Assembly: GCF_003814915.1 (NCBI RefSeq)
Contig: NZ_RKQK01000001.1
Coordinates: forward strand, 698,031-762,030
DNA from: Pacificibacter maritimus
GTDB taxonomy: Bacteria > Pseudomonadota > Alphaproteobacteria > Rhodobacterales > Rhodobacteraceae
DNA length: 64,000 bases
Reading direction: 5' to 3'
Position numbers and translations under genes: made by a program. Below the pieces are notes generated by a model. It saw only the letters and a program-made list of their open reading frames with translations, was not told the DNA's origin and searched no databases. Below, in pieces: positions 25,556 to 34,888 of this stretch (the stretch's first letter is position 1; each line of letters starts with the position of its first letter).

Positions 25556-27379
25556 CTATTGAGCGGCAACGCGATCTTCGGCTTGGGCGGCCCACATGGC
25601 ACTGTATTTTCCACCCTTGGCCAAAAGAGTATCATGTGTGCCGCGCTCAATCACATGCCCATCTTGCAAGACGATGATTTCATCGGCATCAGAAATTGTC
25701 GACAAACGATGCGCGATGGTGATGACTGTGCGCCCCTCGCCTGCGGCTTTTAAAGCGCCCAAAATATCGCGTTCTGTTTGGGTATCAAGGGCGGAAGTTG
25801 CTTCATCCAGCAGCAAAATTGGTGGGTCTTTTAACAGGGTGCGTGCGATGCCGACACGTTGCTTTTCGCCGCCAGATAATTTCAAACCGCGTTCCCCAAC
25901 TTGGGTGTCATACCCATCGGGCAAGCTGAGAATAAACTCATGGATTTGCGCTTTTTTGGCTGCGGCTTCAATCTCTTGCTCCGTCGCATTGTCTTTGCCG
26001 TAAGCGATATTATACCGCACGGTATCATTGAAAAGCACAGTATCTTGCGGCACCACACCGATGGCGGCATGTAGGGTTGCTTGAGTTACATCGCGCACAT
26101 CTTGGCCATCGATTGTCAAACTGCCGCCTGCAATATCGTAAAAGCGAAACAGCATACGCCCGATGGTGGATTTCCCCGCTCCAGAGGGGCCAACCACAGC
26201 GACTTTTTTACCCGCAGGCACAGAGAGATTAAGGCCCTTTAAAATCGGGCGTTCGGGATCATAGGCGAAATCCACATCGTTAAATTGCAAAGCACCGCCA
26301 TTGACCTGCAAAGGTTTCGCATCAGGCGCATCAACGACATCGGCAGGCTGTTCCAGCAAGGTGAACATTTCTTCCATATCCACCATCGCTTGACGGATAT
26401 TGCGGTACATAGAACCGAGAAAATTCAAGGGCATGGTGATCTGGATCATCAAAGCATTGACCATAACGAAATCGCCCACAGTCATCACGCCATTTTGCAC
26501 GCCCAAAACGGCCATAACCATCACGGTCACAAGGCCTGAAGTGATGAACAAAGATTGGCCAAAGTTTAGAAATGCCAATGAATATTCGGTTTTGACAGCC
26601 GCTTTTTCATAGGCCGCCATGGCCGTATCATAGCGACGAATTTCGCGGGTATCAGCGTTGAAATATTTCACCGTTTCAAAATTCAGCAAACTATCGACGG
26701 CCTTTTGATTGGCGTCATTGTCTTGATCGTTCATTTCTTTGCGGATTTTTACGCGCCATTCGGTGACTTTGAATGTAAAAGCCACATAGGCGGCAATCGT
26801 CGCGGCAACCACGGCCAAATAGCTAAAGCCAAAGGCGCTCCATAAGATCACCAAAACCATGCCCAGTTCTAAAAACAGCGGAAAAATCCCGAACAGCATG
26901 ATGTTCAACAAAAAGGCGACGCCTTTGACACCGCGTTCAATAATACGGCTCAGCCCCCCTGTCTTGCGCGTCAGATGATAGCGCAGGGACAGGGCGTGAA
27001 TATGTTCAAAGGTTTGCAAGGCCAGTTTGCGCAATGCCGCCTGACCAACAGGGGCAAAAACCGCATCGCGCAATTGCTGAAACCCGTTTGTCATCAAACG
27101 TGACAGCCCGTAGGCCACAGTCAATCCGACCGCCCCTAGCATCAAAATCATGGCGGGATCTGCCTCGGTTTCACCGCTGAGCAAATCGACCACAAGTTTG
27201 TAAAAATAGGGTGCGGAAACTGATACAACTTTCGCAAGGACCATGAACACCAAGGCCACAACCACGCGCACCCGCGCTGATTTTGAATCGCGCGGCCAAA
27301 GGTAAGGCACAACTTGGCGTGCGACTTTCCAACCGTTTTCAGGGCCTTCGGAACTGGTGATCGACGGACGTGGCGACAT
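25556..27379 (-). CDS. Atm1/HMT-type ABC exporter (fused permease and ATPase)
   Basis: 607 residues: six membrane helices in the first 330, then one ATPase domain with Walker A GPSGAGKST, signature LSGGEKQR, Walker B ILLLDEATSALD and the H-loop IAHRLST. The transmembrane block DSLLNFETVKYFNADTREIRRYD is characteristic of the Atm1/ABCB7/HMT1 group, which exports glutathione-linked sulfur or heavy-metal conjugates. It should work as a homodimer in the inner membrane. Single-gene unit; the photolyase gene lies 105 bases downstream on the same strand. Confidence 0.9.
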   Translation of the reverse strand: MSPRPSITSSEGPENGWKVARQVVPYLWPRDSKSARVRVVVALVFMVLAKVVSVSAPYFYKLVVDLLSGETEADPAMILMLGAVGLTVAYGLSRLMTNGFQQLRDAVFAPVGQAALRKLALQTFEHIHALSLRYHLTRKTGGLSRIIERGVKGVAFLLNIMLFGIFPLFLELGMVLVILWSAFGFSYLAVVAATIAAYVAFTFKVTEWRVKIRKEMNDQDNDANQKAVDSLLNFETVKYFNADTREIRRYDTAMAAYEKAAVKTEYSLAFLNFGQSLFITSGLVTVMVMAVLGVQNGVMTVGDFVMVNALMIQITMPLNFLGSMYRNIRQAMVDMEEMFTLLEQPADVVDAPDAKPLQVNGGALQFNDVDFAYDPERPILKGLNLSVPAGKKVAVVGPSGAGKSTIGRMLFRFYDIAGGSLTIDGQDVRDVTQATLHAAIGVVPQDTVLFNDTVRYNIAYGKDNATEQEIEAAAKKAQIHEFILSLPDGYDTQVGERGLKLSGGEKQRVGIARTLLKDPPILLLDEATSALDTQTERDILGALKAAGEGRTVITIAHRLSTISDADEIIVLQDGHVIERGTHDTLLAKGGKYSAMWAAQAEDRVAAQ

Positions 27380-27512
27380 TTATGGGCCTTTCAGCATGAT
27401 GTGAGCAAAGCGCAACGCGCTCTGTCCTAAAAGCCCCAAGGGCAAGAGACCCTATATAGGCAGAGAGACAAAGAAACGAAAGGGATGAGACCGAAGTGAT
27501 TTTGATCTAAGC

Positions 27513-28961
27513 CTATTGCGCTTCGGTTTGAACATCATTCGGGATGACAAACACTTGTCCTGGATAGATCAAATCGGGATCGATGATCTGCGCCACATTG
27601 GCATTAAAGACGCGTGCGTATAAAAAACCATCGCCATATGTGTCGCTTGCAATCCCCCAAAGCGTATTGCCAGGTTGCACAGTGACAGAGGCAATACGGG
27701 TGGGAACAGATTGCGTGGCTGCACTTGCGCTGGCTGCACTTACACTGTCTTGCGCTGTTGGCGTTTGAACTTCTGGGCTATCTGTTGCCACATCGCTTGC
27801 ACTGTCCGTTTCAACAGCCTCTTGCTGTGACGCAGGCTCAGACGCCCCTGAAAGCGTGGCCAGAACCGACACATCTTCGCGTTTAAACGGGATCTGCACG
27901 CGACTTAAAACCTTGCCCGTGTCATCAATCATATCAGCACGCAGTGAATAGATCCCCGCTTTTACGGGCAGTTCCACACGCCATTGGCCATCCTTGTCCA
28001 CTTGCGTGTCGATCAGCTGATCAGTGTCCAAATACAAACGCACGGTAAAATTCGCCTGCCCGCGTCCTGAGGCAAACACCGCCCCCTTGGGGTCATAGGT
28101 GATCGCATCAATGCTAACCCCATCAAACGGCGCGGCTGATTGGAAGATTTTCACGCCCGTGTCATCGGCAATCATAACCGTCGGCTGCGCCCGTTTGGGC
28201 GCATCGGCGCTAGGTACTTCACTGTCAGGCGATGGCAATTGCGCGGTCACCATGGGGGCAACACTGGTGGCATCGACCTGTGCTGCGTCTAGTTGTGGCG
28301 CTGTCGCGTCAGAGCCATCAGGCGCTGTCGCGTCAGAGCCATCAGGCGCTATAACTTGAGCCACCTCTGCTGCCTCCGACTGCGCGACGGGGGCGGCCAA
28401 GAATGGCGCAATCACGACTGAGGCATCAGCCATTTGTCGGGCATCATCGCGCATCGCAAAGACTTGCATTTCGCGCGGGCGATCAACAGCAGGAATATCA
28501 AACAAAGCGACATACTCACCGCTGGCGCTGGCTGTGCTGCGCGCCATTTCTTGGCCGTCAATGTAAATCACAACCTGACTGCCTGCCTCGGCTTGCCCTG
28601 CTATGGTGGAAAGGCCCGATTGCGGGATGCGGACCACATCGACCGTCGGCGCGGTCAAAGCAGGCAAGGTGACGGCGGTTTTGTTGGTATCTTGTGCTGC
28701 GACTTGGGCAGGTTCGGTCGTGGGTGCATCTTTTGCGCGGATATCTTCAGTTGGTGCTGACGTTGACGTTGACGTTGACGTTGAAGCTGTTGCCTGTGGT
28801 GCCTGTGGCAATATAGCCCCATCCGTGACAGGAACCGATCCAGCCGTGTCTTGTGGTTGCTTTTGCGTGACAAGCACAACACCAATCGCGATGACCGCAG
28901 CCAAAGCAACCCCTCCCGCGACAGGTACGGCCGCATTCCCCAAAGCCTGTTTCAACGGCAT
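27513..28961 (-). CDS. LysM-domain envelope protein with low-complexity linker
   Basis: 482 residues from the ATG at 28961. One N-terminal membrane helix (about residues 13-32) is followed by a Ser/Thr/Ala/Gln-rich region with TSTSTSTS and a duplicated APDGSDAT unit. Two Ig-like beta-rich segments contain PQSGLSTIAGQAEAGSQVVIYIDG and ASGRGQANFTVRLYLD. A C-terminal LysM domain (VQPGNTLWGIASDTYGDG to YPGQVFVIPN) should bind peptidoglycan. This layout is common in Rhodobacterales and suggests an inner-membrane-anchored cell-wall protein; no catalytic site is visible. Confidence 0.85.
   Translation of the reverse strand: MPLKQALGNAAVPVAGGVALAAVIAIGVVLVTQKQPQDTAGSVPVTDGAILPQAPQATASTSTSTSTSAPTEDIRAKDAPTTEPAQVAAQDTNKTAVTLPALTAPTVDVVRIPQSGLSTIAGQAEAGSQVVIYIDGQEMARSTASASGEYVALFDIPAVDRPREMQVFAMRDDARQMADASVVIAPFLAAPVAQSEAAEVAQVIAPDGSDATAPDGSDATAPQLDAAQVDATSVAPMVTAQLPSPDSEVPSADAPKRAQPTVMIADDTGVKIFQSAAPFDGVSIDAITYDPKGAVFASGRGQANFTVRLYLDTDQLIDTQVDKDGQWRVELPVKAGIYSLRADMIDDTGKVLSRVQIPFKREDVSVLATLSGASEPASQQEAVETDSASDVATDSPEVQTPTAQDSVSAASASAATQSVPTRIASVTVQPGNTLWGIASDTYGDGFLYARVFNANVAQIIDPDLIYPGQVFVIPNDVQTEAQ
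28297..28344. repeat. 24-bp in-frame tandem repeat in the LysM gene
   Basis: Two identical 24-base units (28297-28320, 28321-28344) plus a partial third encode the repeated APDGSDAT in the linker. Copy-number change would keep the reading frame. Confidence 0.9.
28758..28781. repeat. Hexanucleotide repeat TGACGT x4 in the LysM gene
   Basis: Four perfect TGACGT units encode the Ser-Thr run on the minus strand. Slippage would add or remove two residues without frameshift. Confidence 0.9.
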
Positions 28962-29077
28962 AATTTTATTCCTAATTCCCAATACCCTGACCAGAAAGCC
29001 AAGACTTGAGCAAAGGTAGCAATGCGCCTAACAAGGGTCAAAGACTTCCGTTCAATTTTAGCCAAAAGGATCGCCAA

Positions 29078-29638
29078 ATGTCACAATTTTCCCTTTCTGT
29101 TTGCGTTTTTTGTGGATCTCGTGCGGGCGATGACCCAAGTCACACAAAAGCGGCTGTGGATTTTGGTCATGCAATCGCAAAACAAGGTTGGCGTTTGGTT
29201 TATGGCGCAGGCGACGTCGGGCTGATGGGATCGGTTGCGCGCGCCTGCCAAGACGCTGGCGGCGTGACCTTTGGCGCAATCCCTGTGCATTTGTTTAAAA
29301 AGGAAGTCGCGAAGTCGGATTTGACCACTTATGTCGTGACCGAAAACATGCATGAACGCAAAAAAGTCATGTTCATGAATTGCGATGCAATCGTGGTCTT
29401 GCCCGGCGGTGCGGGATCATTGGATGAGTTCTTTGAAGTGCTCACTTGGAAACAGATTGGGCTGCACAGCAAGCCGATCTATCTTTTGTCCATCAATGAC
29501 TATTGGAAACCGCTTGAGGCCTTGATCGATCATGTGATTGACGCTGGTTTTGCTGATGAGGTGAACAAAACCTACTTCAAGACCGTGCACAGCGTCGAAG
29601 ACCTGACAGAAGATTTACGTCGCTTGCAGCTTACCTAA
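29078..29638 (+). CDS. LOG family protein (nucleoside 5'-monophosphate phosphoribohydrolase)
   Basis: 186 residues from the ATG at 29078 (AAAAGGA upstream). The Rossmann-fold LOG/TIGR00730 family shows VCVFCGSRAG, VYGAGDVGLMG, MHERKKVMF and the active-site motif PGGAGSLDEFFE around residue 108. Members cleave cytokinin-type or ordinary nucleoside monophosphates to base and ribose 5-phosphate. Many bacterial members were once called lysine decarboxylases, wrongly. Likely monocistronic, with a terminator just after the stop. Confidence 0.88.
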   Translation: MSQFSLSVCVFCGSRAGDDPSHTKAAVDFGHAIAKQGWRLVYGAGDVGLMGSVARACQDAGGVTFGAIPVHLFKKEVAKSDLTTYVVTENMHERKKVMFMNCDAIVVLPGGAGSLDEFFEVLTWKQIGLHSKPIYLLSINDYWKPLEALIDHVIDAGFADEVNKTYFKTVHSVEDLTEDLRRLQLT

Positions 29639-29657
29639 ATAAATCACGTTAAAACGT

Positions 29658-29687
29658 GAAAAAGGGCGCCCAAAAGCGCCCTTTTCG
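29658..29687. terminator. Bidirectional terminator between LOG gene and sodB
   Basis: AAAAAGGGCGC and GCGCCCTTTT form a strong stem with A and T tracts on both sides. It lies between two convergent genes and can serve both. Confidence 0.88.
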
Positions 29688-29732
29688 TTAGCAGAGAAAC
29701 CGAAGTCTTCTCCACTAGATCTGCATGTGAGC

Positions 29733-30335
29733 TTAGCCCAAACGAGACGCCACGTTTTCCCAGTTCACAAGCTTCTCAAGGAAGTTTGTCAGGTAAACAG
29801 GGCGTTTGTTGCGGAAATCGATGTAGTAAGAGTGCTCCCATACATCACAGCCAAGCAAAGTCGTTTGGCCAAAGCACAATGGGTTCACACCGTTTTCTGT
29901 TTTGGTCACTTTCAAAGAACCGTCTGTGTCTTTGACAAGCCAAGCCCAACCAGAACCGAATTGACCTGCGCCAGCCGCTGAGAATTGCTTTTTGAATTCA
30001 TCAACTGAACCGAAAGATTCAACCAAAGCTTTTTCCAACTCACCTGGCATAGCTGTTTGGTTTGGACCCATCATTTCCCAGAACTGGTTGTGGTTCCAAA
30101 GCTGTGAGATGTTGTTGAAGATGCCGTTTTGTGCCACAGAAGACTTGTCGTATGTGCCAACGATGATTTCTTCTAGGGATTTACCTTCCCACTCTGTGCC
30201 AGCGATCGCAGCATTGCCGTTTGTGACGTAAGCGTTGTGGTGCAGGTCGTGGTGAAATTCGAGTGTTTCCGCAGACATGCCAAGGTCAGCAAGCGCGTCA
30301 TGTGCATATGGTAGATCTGGAAGTGAAAAAGCCAT
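29733..30335 (-). CDS. sodB: Superoxide dismutase, Fe/Mn family
   Basis: 200 residues. Converts superoxide to hydrogen peroxide in the cytoplasm. Metal ligands are visible in context: His28 in LEFHHDLHHNAYV, a His in ISQLWNHNQFWEMM, and the Asp and His of DVWEHSYYIDFRN. The AGAGQFGSGWAWLV segment with a glutamine in the second shell favours iron over manganese. The gene is isolated, with a 256-base upstream region before ccmI that should carry its promoter; I see no specific operator there. Confidence 0.94.
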   Translation of the reverse strand: MAFSLPDLPYAHDALADLGMSAETLEFHHDLHHNAYVTNGNAAIAGTEWEGKSLEEIIVGTYDKSSVAQNGIFNNISQLWNHNQFWEMMGPNQTAMPGELEKALVESFGSVDEFKKQFSAAGAGQFGSGWAWLVKDTDGSLKVTKTENGVNPLCFGQTTLLGCDVWEHSYYIDFRNKRPVYLTNFLEKLVNWENVASRLG

Positions 30336-30591
30336 AATATAAGGTCCTCGTATTAGGGGTGTTCGTTGGCCTATAGGTGAGCCTAAGCGGCCGTGGGGTC
30401 AAGGGCTGACAACACATCTGTAAGAAATATGCGCAAGAATTCTCGCACCGCCTGCGCGTTTTGCTGCGCCAATGCGCCTGAGCACGCCTCCAAAGCGGTG
30501 CCAAAGCGTCACATCCACTTGATCTCCTCTTTCGCATCCCTGCCCAGCCCGTTACATCTAGCACGCAACCAAATTATCGCGGATACGCCTT

Positions 30592-31821
30592 ATGACCTTT
30601 TGGATCATCGTCTTTATCATCGCCGTTTTGACCACTGCCCCTTTGGTTTTGGTTTTGCTGCGCGCGCGTCGCGATGATGATGCAATGCAGGGTGACACAG
30701 CGGTGGAACAGAAGGTCTATAAAGACCAATTGCGCGAAGTGGATCGTGATTTGGCCCGTGGGCTGCTTTCTGTTGAGGCCGCCCAGCGTGCGCGTTTGGA
30801 AATCTCACGCCGAATTTTAGATCTCGACAGTGCAGCTTTGCGGCAAACCAAAGGCAAGGCACTGCCCCTATGGCTGGCGGCCACTGCGGGGCTTTTCGTG
30901 CTTTTGGGCGGCATTGGCTTATACGCGAAAATGGGGGCGCCTAATTATATGGACCTGCCCTTGGAGCGCCGCTTGCAAATGGCCGAAAACCTGCGCGACA
31001 CGCGCCCCACGCAAGCCAAAGCGGAAGAAACAGCCCCCATCGAGCAGGCGTTTCCGTCGGCTGATCCGCAACATCTTGCCTTGCTCGAAAAATTGCGCAC
31101 TGCGCTTGAAGATCGCCCCGATGATTTGCAAGGTCACCTTATTTTAACCCGCAATGCGGCCTCTGTTGGTCTTTACCAAGAAGCCTACCGAGTACAGTCC
31201 CGCGTGATTGAACTGAAAGGGCTTTCCGCCACCGCCCAAGATTACGCTGATCTTGCGGATATGATGATCTTATCTGTCGGCGGCTATGTGTCACCAGAGG
31301 CAGAACAAGCCATCAGCAAATCTTTGAGCTTGGATGCAGACAATGGCACAGCGCGCTACTATGCTGGTTTGATGTTTGTGCAAACAGGGCGACCTGACAC
31401 GGCCTTTCAATTGTGGAACGCGCTGTTGAATGACAGCACAGCGGATGACCCTTGGGTGCCCGCCATTCGCAGCCAGATCGAAAGTCTGGCTCAAGCGGCA
31501 GGCATTCGTTATACCCTGCCCCCCTTGCCTGCGCCTGCGTTAAAAGGCCCGACACAAGACGACATTGAGGCCGCATCAGATATGTCAGATGAAGATCGCG
31601 ATGCCTTTGTACGCTCTATGGTGGATCAACTGTCAGCGCGATTGGCCAATCAAGGGGGAGCCCCGCAAGAATGGGCTCAACTGATTTCAGCTTTGGGCGT
31701 TTTGGGTGACACAAGCCGCGCCCGCGCCATCTGGACAGAAGCGCAAGTGCTGTTTAGCACAGACCCAGATGCAACCGCGTTGATCCGCAACGCTGCACAA
31801 TCCGCAGGAGTGGCACCATGA
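30592..31821 (+). CDS. ccmI: Cytochrome c biogenesis protein CcmI
   Basis: 409 residues. N-terminal membrane helix (residues 3-22), then the KVYKDQLREVDRDLARGLLSVEAAQRARLEISRRIL coiled region, a second helix around residues 85-105 and a periplasmic TPR-like part. This is the CcmI layout: the protein holds apocytochrome c for heme ligation. The other ccm genes are not nearby. The stop overlaps ruvX as ATGA. The ribosome site is weak. Confidence 0.9.
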   Translation: MTFWIIVFIIAVLTTAPLVLVLLRARRDDDAMQGDTAVEQKVYKDQLREVDRDLARGLLSVEAAQRARLEISRRILDLDSAALRQTKGKALPLWLAATAGLFVLLGGIGLYAKMGAPNYMDLPLERRLQMAENLRDTRPTQAKAEETAPIEQAFPSADPQHLALLEKLRTALEDRPDDLQGHLILTRNAASVGLYQEAYRVQSRVIELKGLSATAQDYADLADMMILSVGGYVSPEAEQAISKSLSLDADNGTARYYAGLMFVQTGRPDTAFQLWNALLNDSTADDPWVPAIRSQIESLAQAAGIRYTLPPLPAPALKGPTQDDIEAASDMSDEDRDAFVRSMVDQLSARLANQGGAPQEWAQLISALGVLGDTSRARAIWTEAQVLFSTDPDATALIRNAAQSAGVAP

Positions 31822-32303
31822 GCGCTGAGATTTTTGACGACATCACCGAATTTGCAGCGAAACTTCAGCCTATGCGCGCCATTGCAGGACTTGATTTTGG
31901 CGATAAAACTATCGGCGTTGCAGTCTCGGATCGCTTTCGCAATATTTCGTCTTCGGCCATGACCGTAAGGCGCAAGAAATTCACGCTGGATGCACAAGAG
32001 CTGATCAAAGTCTTCGCAGAGCGCGAAATCGGCGGCGTTGTTTTGGGATTGCCGCGCAATATGGATGGATCCGAAGGCCCGCGCTGTCAAAAGACCCGTG
32101 CTTTCGCGCGCAACTTGAGCCAATTGATCGAACAACCGATCACCTATTGGGACGAACGCCTGTCATCTGTCGCGGCTGACCGCGTGATGCTAGAAGCGGA
32201 CATGTCACGCGCAAAACGTGCGGAAAAGATTGACCAAGTGGCCGCTGGATTGATTTTGCAAGGCGCTTTGGATCGTTTAGGGCATTTGAAAGCACAAGCA
32301 TGA
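31818..32303 (+). CDS. ruvX: Holliday junction resolvase-like protein RuvX (YqgF)
   Basis: 161 residues of RNase H fold. The first acidic residue lies in AGLDFGDKTIGVAVSD, followed by VVLGLPRNMDGSEGPR and YWDERLSSVAADRVM with the catalytic Glu. The family acts in 16S rRNA 5' end maturation and possibly in junction resolution. It overlaps ccmI upstream (ATGA) and the DUF1289 gene downstream (ATGA), so the three are translationally coupled. Confidence 0.92.
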   Translation: MSAEIFDDITEFAAKLQPMRAIAGLDFGDKTIGVAVSDRFRNISSSAMTVRRKKFTLDAQELIKVFAEREIGGVVLGLPRNMDGSEGPRCQKTRAFARNLSQLIEQPITYWDERLSSVAADRVMLEADMSRAKRAEKIDQVAAGLILQGALDRLGHLKAQA

Positions 32304-32548
32304 CCCCATCCAGCGACCATATTTGGACACGCAAAGAGGTGGAAAGCCCCTGCACCAAAGTCTGTCAGATACATCCTGAAACACGGCTGTGTCTTGGCTG
32401 CGCGCGATCAATTGATGAAATCGGTGGCTGGGGCTTGATGACGCCTGAGGAGCGTCGCGCGATTATGGCAGAACTGCCAAACCGTAGCCCCGCACCGACA
32501 AAACGCCGTGGCGGACGCGCCGCACGCCTAAAGCGCCAATTTGATTGA
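32300..32548 (+). CDS. DUF1289 family protein
   Basis: 82 residues. Family signature with four cysteines: SPCTKVCQIHPETRLCLGCARSIDEIGGW, then TPEERRAIMAELP and a basic tail. The cysteines probably bind a metal or Fe-S cluster. Function unknown; commonly found as a short final gene of an operon in proteobacteria, as here. Confidence 0.9.
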   Translation: MTPSSDHIWTRKEVESPCTKVCQIHPETRLCLGCARSIDEIGGWGLMTPEERRAIMAELPNRSPAPTKRRGGRAARLKRQFD

Positions 32549-32630
32549 CCCTCAAACCGATCTTGGGACCGTTTGCAGCAGGTGACCTGATCACATGCAG
32601 CAAACACTGTATTTCTGCGCTTTGACCGCT

Positions 32631-33614
32631 TTAGAGTTTCACCAAGACGCGGCCTTTCACTTGGCCTTTCAAAATATCGGCCCCCAGTTGGGGCAAATCT
32701 TCTAACGTGGCGGGGACAACCATCGCTTCAAGCTTGTCCATTGGCAGATCCTTGGCAACGCGCGCCCAAGCACGCTGACGATTTTCAAACGGCTGCATCA
32801 CGCTGTCGATGCCCAGCAGGTTCACACCACGCAGCAAAAACGGAATAACGGTCGTGGGCAAGCCAGCGCCCCCCGCCAAACCAACGGCTGCAACAGAACC
32901 ACCGTATTTCATTTGCCCCAAGACACGCGCCAACATGTCACCGCCGACAGCATCAACGCAGCCCGCCCATGTTTCAGATTCAAGCGGGCGCTTTACAGTT
33001 TCATTGATGTCACCACGGGCAATAATTTGACTGGCCCCAAGGGATTTCAAATAGTCAGCTTGTTCTGGTCGCCCTGTGACACCCGCAACTTCGTACCCAA
33101 GGTTGGCCAAGATTGCAGTGGCGACAGATCCAACACCGCCAGCCGCACCCGTGACCAAGACTGGCCCATTTTCAGGCTTTAACCCGTGATCTTCTAGGGC
33201 TTGCACGGCCAACATCGCGGTCAATCCAGCTGTGCCAACAGACATGGCTTGCGCTGTCGTGATGCCATCGGGCAAAGGCACCAACCAGTCGCCATCGACC
33301 CGCGCTTCTTGGCAATAGCCGCCCCAATAGGTTTCGCCAACACGCCACCCTGTCAATACGACTTTATCACCTGGCGAAAAGCGTGAGTCTTCTGAGGCTT
33401 CCACAGTGCCAGCAAAATCGATGCCAGGAATATGGGGGTATGTGCGCACCAAGCCGCCACCTTTGGGCGACATGCACAGGCCGTCTTTGTAATTCAGGGT
33501 AGAATATTCCACTTTCACGGTCACGTCACGTTTGACCAAAAGACCGCCATCGATGTCCTTGACCACAGGCTGCGCCACCCCATCTGGCCCCTGTTCCATT
33601 ATCAATGCCCGCAT
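32631..33614 (-). CDS. acuI: Acrylyl-CoA reductase AcuI (NADPH)
   Basis: 327 residues of the zinc-free medium-chain dehydrogenase group. Nucleotide-binding loop VLVTGAAGGVGSVATAILANLGY near residue 150; N-terminal YSTLNYKDGLCMSPKGGGLVRTYPHIPGIDFAG and later CVDAVGGDMLARVLGQMKYGGSVAAVGLAGG match AcuI closely. Reduces toxic acrylyl-CoA to propionyl-CoA in DMSP-degrading roseobacters, where it often lies beside dmdA. No dmd or ddd gene is in this window. GGGAGGA lies before the ATG. Confidence 0.9.
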   Translation of the reverse strand: MRALIMEQGPDGVAQPVVKDIDGGLLVKRDVTVKVEYSTLNYKDGLCMSPKGGGLVRTYPHIPGIDFAGTVEASEDSRFSPGDKVVLTGWRVGETYWGGYCQEARVDGDWLVPLPDGITTAQAMSVGTAGLTAMLAVQALEDHGLKPENGPVLVTGAAGGVGSVATAILANLGYEVAGVTGRPEQADYLKSLGASQIIARGDINETVKRPLESETWAGCVDAVGGDMLARVLGQMKYGGSVAAVGLAGGAGLPTTVIPFLLRGVNLLGIDSVMQPFENRQRAWARVAKDLPMDKLEAMVVPATLEDLPQLGADILKGQVKGRVLVKL

Positions 33615-33810
33615 ACTATCCTCCCTAATCTGCAGATATTTTTCCTCATCTTATGCGCCCCAAAGAGCCGATGACAGGTCAAGCGTCCTATTGTGCTTGG
33701 CCAACGCATCTTTGGCACCTGCCCCTGACAGTTTACGCCGTAAGGTGGATTGTCAATTCACATGCCAATGACTTTGCAACAGTTTTAACCCAAATACCCC
33801 AAGCGCCCAC

Positions 33811-33839
33811 TTGCAGCTTGGAACACCAGCACCTATATC
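33811..33839 (+). promoter_or_regulatory. Probable promoter of ssrA
   Basis: TTGCAG at 33811-33816, 17-base spacer, TATATC at 33834-33839. Transcription would begin near 33846, where the acceptor piece of the tmRNA is expected to start. Confidence 0.5.
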
Positions 33840-33845
33840 TGTGCT

Positions 33846-34185
33846 GTCGGGCTTGCTCGACTATGAACATAAACGCGCTCGCAATAAGCGGATCGGACCA
33901 GGGGGCGGTACCCTGCGTCTCCACCAATCACTCCCGCACATCGCCTTCATTTGAGGCATGGATGGGGCACATGGGGACGAAATAGGATCGACGGACGTCT
34001 AAAGGGGTTAGCTTTGTTTCGGTGAGTTACCACCGTTATCGGTACACAATGAGTAGTTGCAAATGACAACAAAGCTCCAATGGCTCTCGCAGCGTAAGCT
34101 GTGCGAAACATTGAAATCTTAAGCCCTGTCGCCTAGCAGCGTCAGGCGGGGTTCGCAGGTACCTGGCAACAGAAACCTGCACTTT
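33846..34185 (+). ncRNA. ssrA: Two-piece (circularly permuted) tmRNA
   Basis: The acceptor piece comes first and ends CGTCTCCACCA at 33926. After an internal spacer the coding piece begins GGGGACG at 33973, followed by ATAGGATCGACGG. The seven 5' bases pair with CGTCTCC of the acceptor piece, keeping the G3-U70 wobble needed for alanine charging. The resume frame at 34059-34097 encodes ANDNKAPMALAA and stops at TAA. This order is the alphaproteobacterial permuted form. The outer ends are estimates, good to perhaps 10-20 bases. It rescues stalled ribosomes; the adaptor SspB is encoded 700 bases downstream. Confidence 0.9.
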
Positions 34186-34304
34186 TCCCAAACTTCCACA
34201 TTTTTTCGCTACGCGTATCTTTTCGCGCGCAAAGTTTCGCGTGACCGTTAACTCTTTCTTTTTCAGGCAGGGATAAACTGCCTAAACTAGGATAAGGGTT
34301 TTTT

Positions 34305-34730
34305 ATGACAGGCATAGAATTGTTAACGCTCTGGTACAAACGCGTCTGGGAACAAGGCGATTTAACGGCTGTGGCAGAGTATTTTGATGTAGAGGCCAAG
34401 GCCAATGGGTTGATGTCGAATTTGGCGGCAGAACTCGAAGATTTTAAAACAATCGTGCCCGCAATTCAAAAATCTGTGCGAAATATCACTGTGTCGATTG
34501 ACCGATCTATGGAGGTCGATGATCAGGCTTGGGCATTGGTGACGATTGCGGCGCAGAATGCCAAAACGATGGATCCTGTCACTTGCTCTGGTCAGGTGAT
34601 TATTCGTGTGAGAGATGAAAAAATCATCGAAGCGCACAATCATTTCGATTTCATTGGCCTTTTCGAACAATTGGGATGTTTGCCGCAAGACACCATTGCG
34701 CTGTGCCTGTCTGGCGAAACTTTGACGTGA
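34305..34730 (+). CDS. NTF2-like / SnoaL-type protein
   Basis: 141 residues with the pattern of the NTF2-like fold (SnoaL-like polyketide-cyclase group): LLTLWYKRVWEQGDLTAVAEYFDVEA at the start, then alternating strands, and IIEAHNHFDFIGLFEQLGCLP near the end. No signal peptide or clear catalytic dyad that I can assign. AAGGG lies 11 bases before the ATG. It stands between ssrA and sspB; whether it shares their role is unknown. Confidence 0.65.
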   Translation: MTGIELLTLWYKRVWEQGDLTAVAEYFDVEAKANGLMSNLAAELEDFKTIVPAIQKSVRNITVSIDRSMEVDDQAWALVTIAAQNAKTMDPVTCSGQVIIRVRDEKIIEAHNHFDFIGLFEQLGCLPQDTIALCLSGETLT

Positions 34731-34888
34731 AGAAATACGCGCTGCGATCGAATGCTGAATATTTTCGACAGATCTTCATGCCGAATGCCCGATTATGAGC
34801 AGAAGTTACAAAATCAGCCTATCACCGCCTCTTTCCTTCGTCCCCGAATCCCCTATGCTAGAGACAAGAAGACATGGAAGGATGCGTG

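Noticed and set aside
28297-28344. CRISPR-like repeat
   Set aside because: The two units are contiguous, in frame and without spacers.
34142-34405. Minus-strand open frame over the tmRNA 3' region
   Set aside because: It overlaps the tmRNA and the NTF2-like gene and has no ribosome site.
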